A stretch of 9,522 bases of DNA from Actinomycetes bacterium (GCA_023252095.1 JAHEXN010000114.1:1-9522), one strand, 5' to 3'; positions 1 through 5,679 are shown, counted from the first letter of the stretch. Notes: generated from the sequence alone by a model not told the origin. Numbers and translations are program-made.

Positions 1-1
1 T

Positions 2-229
2 CGGCAGGGCGTCACGCAGCAGCTCATCGAGGGTGCGGTGCAGTGGGCGAGGTCGCAGGGAGCGCCCGCCGTCGAGGCGCACCCCGTCGACCCGGATGGC
101 CGCATGGACCTCACGATGGCCTTCGTCGGCACGCGCGCGATGTACGAGCGGGCCGGCTTCGAGGTCATCGGCCAGACCGACGCGGTGGCCTCGAAGATGC
201 CCCGCCTGGTGATGCGCCGCACGCTCTGA
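2..229 (+). CDS. GNAT-family N-acetyltransferase, C-terminal part (5' end outside window)
   Basis: The frame is open from the left edge and ends at TGA 227-229, giving about 75 residues of the C-terminal half of a GNAT acyltransferase. These enzymes move an acetyl group from acetyl-CoA to an amine. Visible signs are an R-Q-G-V-x-x-x-L-I-x-x-A helix at the very start, which fits the acetyl-CoA pyrophosphate-binding motif A, and the typical late motif M-Y-E-R-A-G-F-E-V-I-G (motif B, with the usual Tyr and the AGF turn). The substrate cannot be told from this fragment. It converges on the TetR-family gene, with only six bases between the two stop codons. Family assignment is fairly secure; function is not. 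Confidence 0.8.
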   Translation, partial: RQGVTQQLIEGAVQWARSQGAPAVEAHPVDPDGRMDLTMAFVGTRAMYERAGFEVIGQTDAVASKMPRLVMRRTL

Positions 230-239
230 GCGCGCTCAG
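226..239. terminator. 14-bp perfect palindrome spanning both convergent stop codons
   Basis: CTGAGCGCGCTCAG reads the same on both strands. It contains the TGA of the acetyltransferase gene (227-229) and the TGA of the TetR gene (236-238, minus strand). It could act as a small bidirectional terminator or simply be a compact gene junction. There is no T-tract on either side, so the terminator role is only a suggestion. Confidence 0.35.
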
Positions 240-805
240 TCGGGTAGAAGGCCGTCGACCAGGTCGTCCACGACCTGGTCGAGGTCGGCATGGGGGTCGA
301 TCGAGACCGTGAGCCGGTCCAGCACGAGGCCGTCGACCGCGTAGTGGAACAGCGCGATCTCGCGGGCCCCGCCGGGCAGGCCAGCCGCCTCGTTGTAGGC
401 GACGTCGCCCTGGAAACCGGTCAGGAGGGTCTCGTGCATGAGCGACGCGACCTCCGGGCGGCGGGCGGCCTCGAGGCGCATCTCGAACCAGGCGAGCGTC
501 ACGTCGCGGTCGGCCAGCATGCGCCGCAGGATGTCGCGCAGGTGGCGCGTGAACGACTCGCGGCCAGGCGGCAGCGCGGCGAGCCGCTCGAGCGTCGCCG
601 CGTCGGGCATGAGCCGGTCGACGATGCGCTGCAGGAGACCCTCGACGAGCTCGGCGCGCGAGCGGAAGTAGTTCGAGGCGGTGCCGGTGGGCAGCCCACT
701 CTCCCGGTCCACGGCGCGGTGCGTCAGGCCGCGCGAGCCCTCACGGGCGAGCACGGTGATGCCAGCGTCGGCGAGCTGATCACGGCGTGAGTCGTTCCGG
801 GCCAC
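236..805 (-). CDS. TetR/AcrR-family transcriptional repressor
   Basis: A 189-aa protein, within the usual 180-230 aa range of TetR repressors. Residues about 7-50 form the N-terminal helix-turn-helix domain: a helix beginning R-R-D-Q-L-A-D-A-G, then L-T-H-R-A-V-D-R-E-S-G-L-P-T-G-T-A-S-N-Y-F, the typical recognition region ending in the conserved N-Y-F. The rest is an alpha-helical ligand-binding/dimerisation domain of unknown ligand. The start is GTG at 805-803; no Shine-Dalgarno is present, but a TAGACT hexamer lies 7 bp upstream, which suggests a leaderless mRNA. It is divergent from the dihydrofolate-reductase-like gene across 75 bp containing two operator-like palindromes, so it probably represses that gene, itself, or both. 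The ligand and physiological role are unknown. Confidence 0.9.
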   Translation of the reverse strand: MARNDSRRDQLADAGITVLAREGSRGLTHRAVDRESGLPTGTASNYFRSRAELVEGLLQRIVDRLMPDAATLERLAALPPGRESFTRHLRDILRRMLADRDVTLAWFEMRLEAARRPEVASLMHETLLTGFQGDVAYNEAAGLPGGAREIALFHYAVDGLVLDRLTVSIDPHADLDQVVDDLVDGLLPD

Positions 806-811
806 GCGCCG

Positions 812-817
812 AGTCTA
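812..817 (-). promoter_or_regulatory. Putative -10 box of the TetR gene (leaderless arrangement)
   Basis: On the minus strand this reads TAGACT, matching the TANNNT form of actinobacterial -10 boxes. If its last base is -7, position +1 is 805, the first base of the GTG start codon. No good -35 is visible; the expected -35 area overlaps the operator-like palindrome at 826-839. This is a motif-based inference only. Confidence 0.45.
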
Positions 818-823
818 GCCGAA

Positions 824-867
824 CCACGACAGGTGTTGTACATTCGCTAACCACGACATCCGTAGTG
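824..867. promoter_or_regulatory. Two tandem operator-like palindromes between the TetR and DHFR-like genes
   Basis: Two sites share the pattern ACNAC-N4-GTNGT, at 826-839 (ACGACAGGTGTTGT) and 853-866 (ACGACATCCGTAGT). Each left half lies in the direct repeat AACCACGAC (822-830 and 849-857), so the centres are 27 bp apart. The symmetry and position between a TetR repressor and a divergent gene are what is expected of TetR operators. Which promoter is controlled, and whether both sites are bound, is inference. Confidence 0.5.
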
Positions 868-880
868 ATTGGAGCACCTC

Positions 881-1450
881 ATGCGCGAGCTGACCTATTA
901 CGTCGCCGTCTCCCTCGACGGCTTCATCGCCGGTCCGGGGCAGGACGTGGCCGACTTCCTGTACGAGGGCGACCACATCGAGATGATCTTCCGCGAGTAC
1001 CCCGACACGCTGCCGAAGGTCGGCTTGGACGCGCTCGGGATGACGGCCACGGGCGACCGATTCGACACGACCCTGATGGGCTGGTCCACCTACGCCGCAG
1101 GCTTCACGCACACGCGCGACCCGTACCCGCACACCCGGCAGATCGTGTTCTCCCGCTCGCACGAGCAGGACGAGGCGCCGGCGAACATCACCGTGTCACG
1201 TGCCGACCCGGTCAAGGTCGTCCGAGAGCTCAAGGCCGAGGGCGGCAACGGCATCTGGCTCTGCGGGGGCGGTGACCTCGCGGGCCAGCTGATCGACGAG
1301 ATCGACCGGCTCGTCCTGAAGGTCAACCCGATCGTGCTGGGTGGCGGCACGCCACTCTTCGGCGGCGTCACCCGCACGCGAACGTGGAGCCTCGACGTCA
1401 GCACGCCCTACGAGAGCGGCGTCGTCGTCAACGAGTACGTGCCGAGCTGA
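881..1450 (+). CDS. Dihydrofolate reductase-like / RibD C-terminal domain family protein
   Basis: A 189-aa single-domain protein with the dihydrofolate-reductase-like fold shared with the reductase half of RibD. The opening strand R-E-L-T-Y-Y-V-A-V-S-L-D-G-F-I-A is the family's signature N-terminus. T-L-M-G-W-S-T-Y (about 64-71) corresponds to the 'G(R)xTY' NADPH-site region. W-L-C-G-G-G-D-L-A (126-134) is the second dinucleotide-binding turn, and V-L-G-G-G-T-P-L-F (152-160) is the late conserved motif. It is probably an NADPH-dependent reductase of unknown substrate; members of this family are rarely the essential folate enzyme. The start is ATG 881, preceded by GGAG (871-874) at 6 nt; an in-frame TTG at 869 is less likely. 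It is divergent from the TetR repressor, which probably regulates it. Confidence 0.85.
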   Translation: MRELTYYVAVSLDGFIAGPGQDVADFLYEGDHIEMIFREYPDTLPKVGLDALGMTATGDRFDTTLMGWSTYAAGFTHTRDPYPHTRQIVFSRSHEQDEAPANITVSRADPVKVVRELKAEGGNGIWLCGGGDLAGQLIDEIDRLVLKVNPIVLGGGTPLFGGVTRTRTWSLDVSTPYESGVVVNEYVPS

Positions 1451-1476
1451 CGCCGCAGACGCAGTCTGCGCGTCAG
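1447..1476 (+). terminator. Stem-loop overlapping the stop codon of the DHFR-like gene
   Basis: A strong inverted repeat: outer arms CTGACG (1447-1452) and CGTCAG (1471-1476), one unpaired C at 1453, then CGCAGAC (1454-1460) and GTCTGCG (1464-1470) around a GCA loop. The 13 base pairs contain the TGA stop codon (1448-1450). There is no T-tract, as is common in high-GC genomes, so it is a plausible but unproven terminator. Its outer arms recur at the end of the helicase gene (4681-4710). Confidence 0.55.
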
Positions 1477-1510
1477 GGTTCCACCGACGAGGAACGAGGC
1501 GGTCAGCCCG

Positions 1511-1658
1511 GTCGTCGAGTGCGTCCTGAGGAACGAAGGACGTATATCGAGACGCTGCCCGCGTGACCTTGAACGGTCGGATCCGCCGGTCGTGACGGCT
1601 GCCTGCACCTGACCCGGTCTCGATACGCCGCTCGCAGAACTCGCGAGCACTCGACCAG
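1511..1658. repeat. Repeat element A: hairpin, 62-bp linker, inverted hairpin (REP/BIME-like)
   Basis: The left unit (1511-1553) has stem GCGTCCT (1521-1527) with AGGACGT (1537-1543) around the loop GAGGAACGA (1528-1536), flanked by GTCGTCGAGT and ATATCGAGAC. The right unit (1616-1658) is inverted: GGTCTCGATAC, stem GCTCGC (1630-1635) with GCGAGC (1643-1648), then ACTCGACCAG. The 62-bp linker (1554-1615) carries GGTCGGA at offset 22. The same plan recurs at 4740-4888 and 7178-7325. It lies between convergent genes. No coding potential is evident. Confidence 0.85.
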
Positions 1659-1676
1659 CGGCGTGGTGACTTCCCC

Positions 1677-2258
1677 TCAGGCGGGGGCCTCGACGGCGGC
1701 GCGGATCTTGTCGCACGCGGCCCAGGCGACCGTGACGTCGTCGAAGCCCCAGAAGTGGCACCGCAGTGCGCCGTCGGCGGTCAGCAGCGTGAGCCAGTGC
1801 GACTTGAGGATGCCGATGATCGGCACGGTGCTGGTCATGCCGTACGACCAGCCGTGCTCGCCGGGCCGGAAGTCGCCGGGAGGGAACGGCTCGCCGCCCG
1901 TGGCGTCGGCCCACTCGGTCTGGGCGTAGGCCAGCACGCCGGCCTCGGACGTGTCGGCGTCCTCCAGCACGGTGACCTTGGCGCGCAGGCCGACGTCGGG
2001 GTCCGGGGGGCTCCACGCGCAGCCGCGGGTCGAGCCGATCGAGGCGTCGCTCGGGGGCTGGGCCGGGTCCTGGCCGCCGAACGCGTCGAAGACCGGGCCG
2101 ATGTCGATCGAGCTGCAGGCCGGAACGGGGTCGAGCGCGGCCGCTGCCGAGGGCTCGCTCGAGCTGCCGCTCAAGGAGCCTTCCTCGGTCCCGAAGCCGC
2201 AGCCGCTGAGCAGCAGCGCAGCGCTGCAGACGAGGGCGAGAACGTGCCGTGAGCGCAT
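1677..2258 (-). CDS. Secreted lipoprotein of unknown function (DUF3558-like pattern)
   Basis: A 193-aa protein with a lipoprotein signal peptide: M-R-S-R-H, a hydrophobic stretch about 6-17, then lipobox L-S-G-C with the acylated cysteine at residue 20. A Ser/Glu/Ala-rich tether (about 21-42) follows, then a globular domain. Four further cysteines (48, 80, 167, 182) could form two disulfides outside the membrane. The layout 'P-A-C-S-S-I-D ... R-G-C-A-W' recalls the mycobacterial and actinobacterial DUF3558 lipoproteins, but that match is from memory of the pattern only. The start is ATG 2258-2256, chosen because GGGAG lies 6 nt upstream on the minus strand and because it puts the signal peptide at the N-terminus; the frame stays open further upstream without a plausible start. 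Divergent from the SNF2 helicase gene. Function unknown. Confidence 0.8.
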   Translation of the reverse strand: MRSRHVLALVCSAALLLSGCGFGTEEGSLSGSSSEPSAAAALDPVPACSSIDIGPVFDAFGGQDPAQPPSDASIGSTRGCAWSPPDPDVGLRAKVTVLEDADTSEAGVLAYAQTEWADATGGEPFPPGDFRPGEHGWSYGMTSTVPIIGILKSHWLTLLTADGALRCHFWGFDDVTVAWAACDKIRAAVEAPA

Positions 2259-2575
2259 CCGTGCTCCCTTTCGCGATCGCTCCGGGCGGGTGCCGCGGAC
2301 ACCCGCACAGCGTAGGTGCCGACACCCCCGTGCGCCGCCGAATCGTGCGAGATCCCGCCGTGTCGTACACTCGTCCCGGTGCTCGGCCCGTCGGGGGCTC
2401 CGCACCAGTCACGGCGCTCATCTGGATGATCGCAGCCGGCTCTCGGCCCCGATCGACCCAGTGGCGTACGTCGGCCCGGCCCCACGGCTCGGTGCCCGAC
2501 CTGGGTTCCGTGACGTCCGTTCGAACCCGATGCGGAGCGCGACCGTCGCGCGCCGCATCCTCCGAGGAGGAGTCC
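2259..2575. other. 317-bp divergent promoter/leader region (lipoprotein gene / SNF2 helicase gene)
   Basis: No convincing gene is seen here. On the minus strand, TACGCT (2309-2314) is a possible -10 for the lipoprotein gene, and a perfect 7-bp inverted repeat GCGGGTG/CACCCGC (2286-2292 / 2300-2306) lies in its would-be 5' leader. On the plus strand, TACACT (2366-2371) is a possible -10 for the helicase gene, implying a leader of about 200 nt. The last 73 bases before the helicase start hold consecutive hairpins, described separately. The helicase frame is open across this region, including an in-frame ATG near 2426, but the GTG at 2576 has a far better ribosome-binding site. Confidence 0.5.
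2503..2570 (+). promoter_or_regulatory. Structured 5' leader and ribosome-binding site of the SNF2 helicase gene
   Basis: Three possible hairpins abut one another. (i) GGGTTC (2503-2508) pairs with GAACCC (2523-2528). (ii) GATGCGG (2529-2535) pairs with CCGCATC (2553-2559), continuing after one mismatch into GCGCGA (2537-2542) with TCGCGC (2546-2551) around a CCG loop. (iii) CCTC (2559-2562) pairs with GAGG (2567-2570), which is part of the AGGAGG Shine-Dalgarno (2565-2570). The helicase GTG follows 5 nt later. Hairpins (ii) and (iii) share base 2559, so they cannot both form fully. The base complementarity is visible; a regulatory role is inferred. Confidence 0.5.
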
Positions 2576-4684
2576 GTGGCCAATCGAGGTCAGGGTCGTT
2601 CCGGTGGAACCCGTTCCGCCGGTGGACAGCGTCGACGCGAGGTCGACAACCACGGCATCCTGCCCGTGCTCGCGCGCGGCGTCCGTGAGGTCGAGGCTGC
2701 CGTGCAGCGCGGCCGCGGCACGTCGATCCGCTCGCGGTACCAGGCGATCGCCCTGCTCGTGCGCGAGGAGCGCCAACGGGTCAAGGCCGACACCGAGGTC
2801 AGCGAGGGGCAGCGCGCCGAGCTGCTCAAGCGGCTCGACGGCGTCGCCACGATCCTCGCCAAGACCGCGGCCCGCGAACCCCACCTGTTCGACCTCCTGG
2901 CCGAGGACGCCGTGCCGTCCGACGAGGTCCGCATGCTCAAGCGGGAGATGACCCAGGCCGCTGGCCTCGAGGTCGCGCCCGAGCCGGAGCCCGCCGAGCT
3001 CGAGGTCACCGCGCGCACCGAGCGGCGCGTGCTGCCGCAGTCGGTCGTCGCGCGCCAGCTGGCCAACCCCTTCATGCCACCCGACTTCTCGGCCCCGCCG
3101 CCACCCACGCCGCAGACACAGCGTCTCTCCACCTGGGAGCTCATCGGTCCCCTGCTGTCGGCCTTCGAGCGCGCCAGTGCCGGCACCCCCGCGTGCATGG
3201 AGCTGCCGGAGCCCAAGTCCGCGATGACCCCCGGCGGCGTGCCGCTGATGCACCACCAGGCCGAGGTCGTCCAGGCCGCGATGGACGGTCATCGCACGTT
3301 CCTGCTCGCCGACGAGCCCGGCCTCGGCAAGACCGCCCAGTCGCTGCTCGCGGCGCACGCCGCCGACGCCTACCCGATGCTCGTGGTCGTGCCCAACGTC
3401 GTGAAGGCCAACTGGGCGCGCGAGGCCGCGATCTGGACCCCGCGCCGCAAGGCCACGGTCATCCACGGCAACGGCGACGACATCGACGGCTTCGCCGACA
3501 TCGTGATCGTCAACTACGAGGTCCTCGACCGGCACGTCGGCTGGCTCGGTGACCTTGGCTTCCGCAGCATGGTGCTCGACGAGGCCCACTTCATCAAGAA
3601 CAAGTCGTCCCAGCGCTCGCAGCACGTGCTGCAGGTCGCCGACCGCATCCGCCAGCGCGTCGCGCGCCCGCTGATGCTCGCGCTGACCGGCACGCCGCTG
3701 ATCAACGAGATCGAGGACTTCCGCGCGATCTGGGAGTTCCTCGGCTGGATCGACGAGAAGCAGCCGCGCGCCCAGCTCATGGCCGCCCTCGAGGAGACGG
3801 GTCTGACCCCGCTCGACCCCGGCTTCTACCCTGCGGCCCGCAAGAGCGTGATCGACCTCGGCATCGTGCGTCGCCGCAAGATCGACGTCGCCTCCGACAT
3901 CCCCGACCGCCGCATCGCCGACATCCCCGTCGAGCTTGAGGGCGAGGCGGCTCGCTCGATCCGCGACACGCAGCGCGAGCTCGTGCGTCGCCTCGTGTCG
4001 CGCTACGACCACGCGGTCGCGGCGCGCAAGGAGAAGCCGGAGGGCATCGACGAGCAGATCGTCGAGCACGTCGCGATGCTGATCCGCGACGAGACGCCGG
4101 CCGACGACGCGGAGAACGTCTTCACCATGATGCGCCGTATCGGCCAGGCCAAGTCGGCTCTCGCGGCCGACTACGCGGTGCAGCTCGCGCGGCAGGCCGG
4201 CAAGGTCGTGTTCTTCGCCAAGCACATCGACGTCATGGACACCGCGCAGGAGGTCTTCGAGCAGCGCGGCCTGCGCTACTCGACCGTGCGGGGCAACCAG
4301 ACGTCGGCGGCCCGTCAGGCGAGCATCGACGCGTTCGTCAACGACCCCGACGTCAAGGTCATCGTGTGCTCGCTGTCGGCGGCCGGCGTCGGCCTGAACC
4401 TGCAGGTCGCGTCGAACCTCGTGCTCGCGGAGCTCTCGTGGACCTACGCGGAGCAGACGCAGGCGATCGACCGGGTGCACCGCATCGGTCAGGACGAGCC
4501 CGTCACGGCCTGGCGCATCATCGGCGCCCAGACGATCGACACGAGCATCGCCCGTCTGATCGACCGCAAGGCCGGTCTCGCCGCGCGGGCGCTCGACGGC
4601 GCCGACGAGGACACGACCTCGGCCGACCTGCAGCTCGAGACGCTCACGGCCCTGCTGATCCAGGCCCTCGAGCAGCGCGGCTGA
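2576..4684 (+). CDS. SNF2-family DEAD/DEAH-box helicase/ATPase (SMARCAL1-like type)
   Basis: A 702-aa superfamily 2 ATPase of the Swi2/Snf2 class, predicted to translocate on double-stranded DNA using ATP. Motifs in order: H-H-Q (226-228) as Q-motif-like element; Walker A D-E-P-G-L-G-K-T (246-253); Ia V-V-V-P-N-V-V-K-A-N-W (270-280); Walker B D-E-A-H (335-338); III L-T-G-T-P (370-374); IV-like V-V-F-F-A-K-H (544-550); V S-L-S-A-A-G-V-G-L-N-L (599-609); VI Q-A-I-D-R-V-H-R-I-G-Q (629-639). All catalytic residues are intact. The Walker A variant DEPGLGKT, rather than DEMGLGKT, resembles SMARCAL1-like bacterial proteins. The N-terminal ~220 residues are basic, then helical and charged, then Pro-rich (171-180), and I recognise no domain there. 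Start: GTG 2576 with AGGAGG 5 nt upstream. No nuclease, methylase or other defence partner adjoins it. Likely role in DNA repair or remodelling; substrate unknown. Confidence 0.9.
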   Translation: MANRGQGRSGGTRSAGGQRRREVDNHGILPVLARGVREVEAAVQRGRGTSIRSRYQAIALLVREERQRVKADTEVSEGQRAELLKRLDGVATILAKTAAREPHLFDLLAEDAVPSDEVRMLKREMTQAAGLEVAPEPEPAELEVTARTERRVLPQSVVARQLANPFMPPDFSAPPPPTPQTQRLSTWELIGPLLSAFERASAGTPACMELPEPKSAMTPGGVPLMHHQAEVVQAAMDGHRTFLLADEPGLGKTAQSLLAAHAADAYPMLVVVPNVVKANWAREAAIWTPRRKATVIHGNGDDIDGFADIVIVNYEVLDRHVGWLGDLGFRSMVLDEAHFIKNKSSQRSQHVLQVADRIRQRVARPLMLALTGTPLINEIEDFRAIWEFLGWIDEKQPRAQLMAALEETGLTPLDPGFYPAARKSVIDLGIVRRRKIDVASDIPDRRIADIPVELEGEAARSIRDTQRELVRRLVSRYDHAVAARKEKPEGIDEQIVEHVAMLIRDETPADDAENVFTMMRRIGQAKSALAADYAVQLARQAGKVVFFAKHIDVMDTAQEVFEQRGLRYSTVRGNQTSAARQASIDAFVNDPDVKVIVCSLSAAGVGLNLQVASNLVLAELSWTYAEQTQAIDRVHRIGQDEPVTAWRIIGAQTIDTSIARLIDRKAGLAARALDGADEDTTSADLQLETLTALLIQALEQRG

Positions 4685-4710
4685 CGAGCGCGCTCCAGCG
4701 CGCGAGTCAG
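4681..4710 (+). terminator. Stem-loop overlapping the stop codon of the helicase gene
   Basis: Outer arms CTGAC (4681-4685) and GTCAG (4706-4710), a GA/GA internal mismatch, then GCGCGCT (4688-4694) and AGCGCGC (4697-4703) around CC; in RNA the loop would open to TCCA. It contains the TGA stop (4682-4684). Same outer arms and same position relative to the stop codon as the stem-loop at 1447-1476, with an unrelated inner stem. No T-tract; terminator role inferred. Confidence 0.55.
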
Positions 4711-4717
4711 GGCGTCC

Positions 4718-4732
4718 ACCGGCGAAGCCGGT
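4718..4732 (+). repeat. Small perfect hairpin ACCGGC-GAA-GCCGGT ahead of repeat element B
   Basis: A 6-bp perfect stem with a 3-base loop, in the segment between the helicase stop codon and repeat element B. The matching segment at locus A (1483-1503) has only the outer ACCG/CGGT arms around a copy of the GAGGAACGA motif, so this position also varies while keeping arm complementarity. Confidence 0.45.
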
Positions 4733-4739
4733 CTGCCCG

Positions 4740-4888
4740 GTCGTCGAGTGGCTCCCGAGGAACGAGGGAGCTGTACCGAGACGCTGCCCGCCTGACGGGC
4801 CTCGGTCGGACCGGCTGGTGCGACCGGGTGCCGTCATGCACGGGGGCCTCGATACTCGTCCCTCGTTCCTCGGGACGAACTCGACCAG
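4740..4888. repeat. Repeat element B: hairpin, 62-bp linker, inverted hairpin (REP/BIME-like)
   Basis: The left unit (4740-4782) has stem GGCTCCC (4750-4756) with GGGAGCT (4766-4772) around loop GAGGAACGA (4757-4765). The right, inverted unit (4845-4888) has a perfect 7-bp stem TCGTCCC (4856-4862) with GGGACGA (4872-4878) around TCGTTCCTC (4863-4871), the exact complement of the left loop. The linker (4783-4844) is 62 bp and starts GCTGCCCGC, like that of element A, with GGTCGGA at the same offset 22. It lies between the convergent helicase and ANTAR genes. Confidence 0.85.
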
Positions 4889-4899
4889 CGGGGTCGGTG

Positions 4900-4924
4900 C
4901 GTTCCTCGGGACGAACTCGGCCGA
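4900..4924. repeat. Partial extra copy of the element B right-hand unit
   Basis: Bases 4900-4919 are identical to 4864-4883, a 20-bp direct repeat with a 36-bp period, and diverge afterwards. Only the loop, the second stem arm and the following ACTCG are repeated, so this is a truncated third unit, most simply explained by slippage or a partial tandem duplication. Confidence 0.7.
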
Positions 4925-4953
4925 CGGAGCGGGCCGACTGCGCCGGCGGTGCC

Positions 4954-5643
4954 TCAGCTCGGGAGCTTGAAGAGCTCGGGGTCGGTGCGGTTCGTCACGA
5001 GCTGCTCGGCGAGTGAGCGGAGCTTGATGTTGCGGTGCTGCGACAGCCGGCTGAGCACCGCGAACGCGCGGTCGGCGTCGATGTCGAAGCGCTCCATCAG
5101 GATGCCCTGGGCCTGACCGATCACGTTGCGGGTCGCCGCGGCGACCTTGAGACCGGCCTCGTGGTGCGCCGAGGCGACCGCGACGGAGGCGTGACGGGCG
5201 AAGACCGTGGCGACCTCGAGGTCGCCGTCCTCCCACGCATCGCGCTCGGGGGAGTACAGGTTCAACGAGCCGTAGCGGCGGCTCTGGCTCGCGAGCCGGA
5301 CGCTGATGACGCTGCGCAGCCCGAGCGGCGCGACCTCCGCGCCCCACCGTGGCCACCGGTGGTCGGCCTCGACGTCGCCGGAGACGTAGAACGGCTCACC
5401 CTCGATTGCGTCGAGGCACGGGCCCTCGTCGAGCTTGTGCTGCAGCTCGTGCGAGCGCTCGACCGCCTCGTTCGTGGCCAGCATCGTCTCGAGGTGCGTG
5501 CGGCTGTGAACGAGGAGGATGCCGGCCTGGTCGCACGCCAGCGCCTGCTGGGCGAACTCGACGATGCGCGCCAACGTGTCGGCCAGGGTCTCCTCGGCGT
5601 GGAGCTCCAGGGCCATCTCTGCGAAGAAGGACGAGTCCGGCAC
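4954..5643 (-). CDS. GAF and ANTAR domain-containing regulator (predicted RNA-binding antiterminator)
   Basis: A 229-aa protein with an N-terminal GAF sensor domain (about 15-160; D-E-G-P-C-L-D-A-I at 72-80 and Y-G-S-L-N-L-Y at 124-130 are typical of this group) and a C-terminal ANTAR domain (about 163-218). The ANTAR part shows the conserved R-N-V-I-G-Q-A-Q-G-I-L-M core followed by D-A-D-R-A-F-A-V-L. ANTAR proteins bind paired hexaloop RNA hairpins and prevent transcription termination; GAF-ANTAR forms are common in Actinobacteria, usually as orphans like this one. The signal sensed and the RNA target are unknown. Start: GTG 5643-5641, with GGGAGG (5655-5650 on the minus strand) 6 nt upstream; the frame is open further upstream, but that part overlaps the divergent gene's promoter region. 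TATTCT (minus strand, 5674-5679) is a possible -10 box. Confidence 0.9.
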   Translation of the reverse strand: MPDSSFFAEMALELHAEETLADTLARIVEFAQQALACDQAGILLVHSRTHLETMLATNEAVERSHELQHKLDEGPCLDAIEGEPFYVSGDVEADHRWPRWGAEVAPLGLRSVISVRLASQSRRYGSLNLYSPERDAWEDGDLEVATVFARHASVAVASAHHEAGLKVAAATRNVIGQAQGILMERFDIDADRAFAVLSRLSQHRNIKLRSLAEQLVTNRTDPELFKLPS

Positions 5644-5673
5644 GAAACACCTCCCGTTGTGGGTCGTGGGCAG

Positions 5674-5679
5674 AGAATA
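5674..5679 (-). promoter_or_regulatory. Possible -10 box of the GAF-ANTAR gene
   Basis: The minus strand reads TATTCT, close to the TATAAT consensus, about 30 bp upstream of the GTG start and in the 98-bp space shared with the divergent oxidoreductase gene. No good -35 hexamer is seen at 16-18 bp. Motif-based only. Confidence 0.35.

Noticed and set aside
869..880. TTG start 12 bases upstream for the DHFR-like protein
   Set aside because: The GGAG at 871-874 fits ATG 881 with normal spacing, and the family N-terminus begins at that methionine.
2511..2535. tRNA-like T-arm (TTCGAAC context near 2519-2525)
   Set aside because: The bases flanking the loop do not pair as a T-stem, and no acceptor, D or anticodon arms can be assembled upstream.
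2249..2575. N-terminal extension of the helicase by up to 109 residues (frame open upstream, ATG near 2426)
   Set aside because: GTG 2576 has a perfect AGGAGG at 5 nt, while the upstream part has no comparable site, would overlap the lipoprotein start region at its far end, and is structured, non-protein-like sequence.
2171..4950. A defence island or novel immune operon around the SNF2 helicase
   Set aside because: The neighbours are a lipoprotein on the opposite strand and a GAF-ANTAR regulator, both separately transcribed. No nuclease, methyltransferase, PLD, DUF1998 or toxin-like gene is present.
2171..5356. Very long open frame (about 1060 codons) on the minus strand across the helicase gene
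   Set aside because: It lies antisense to the motif-complete helicase, its translation is low-complexity and rich in Arg/Gly/Asp/Leu, and it has no recognisable domain. Such frames are expected opposite high-GC genes.
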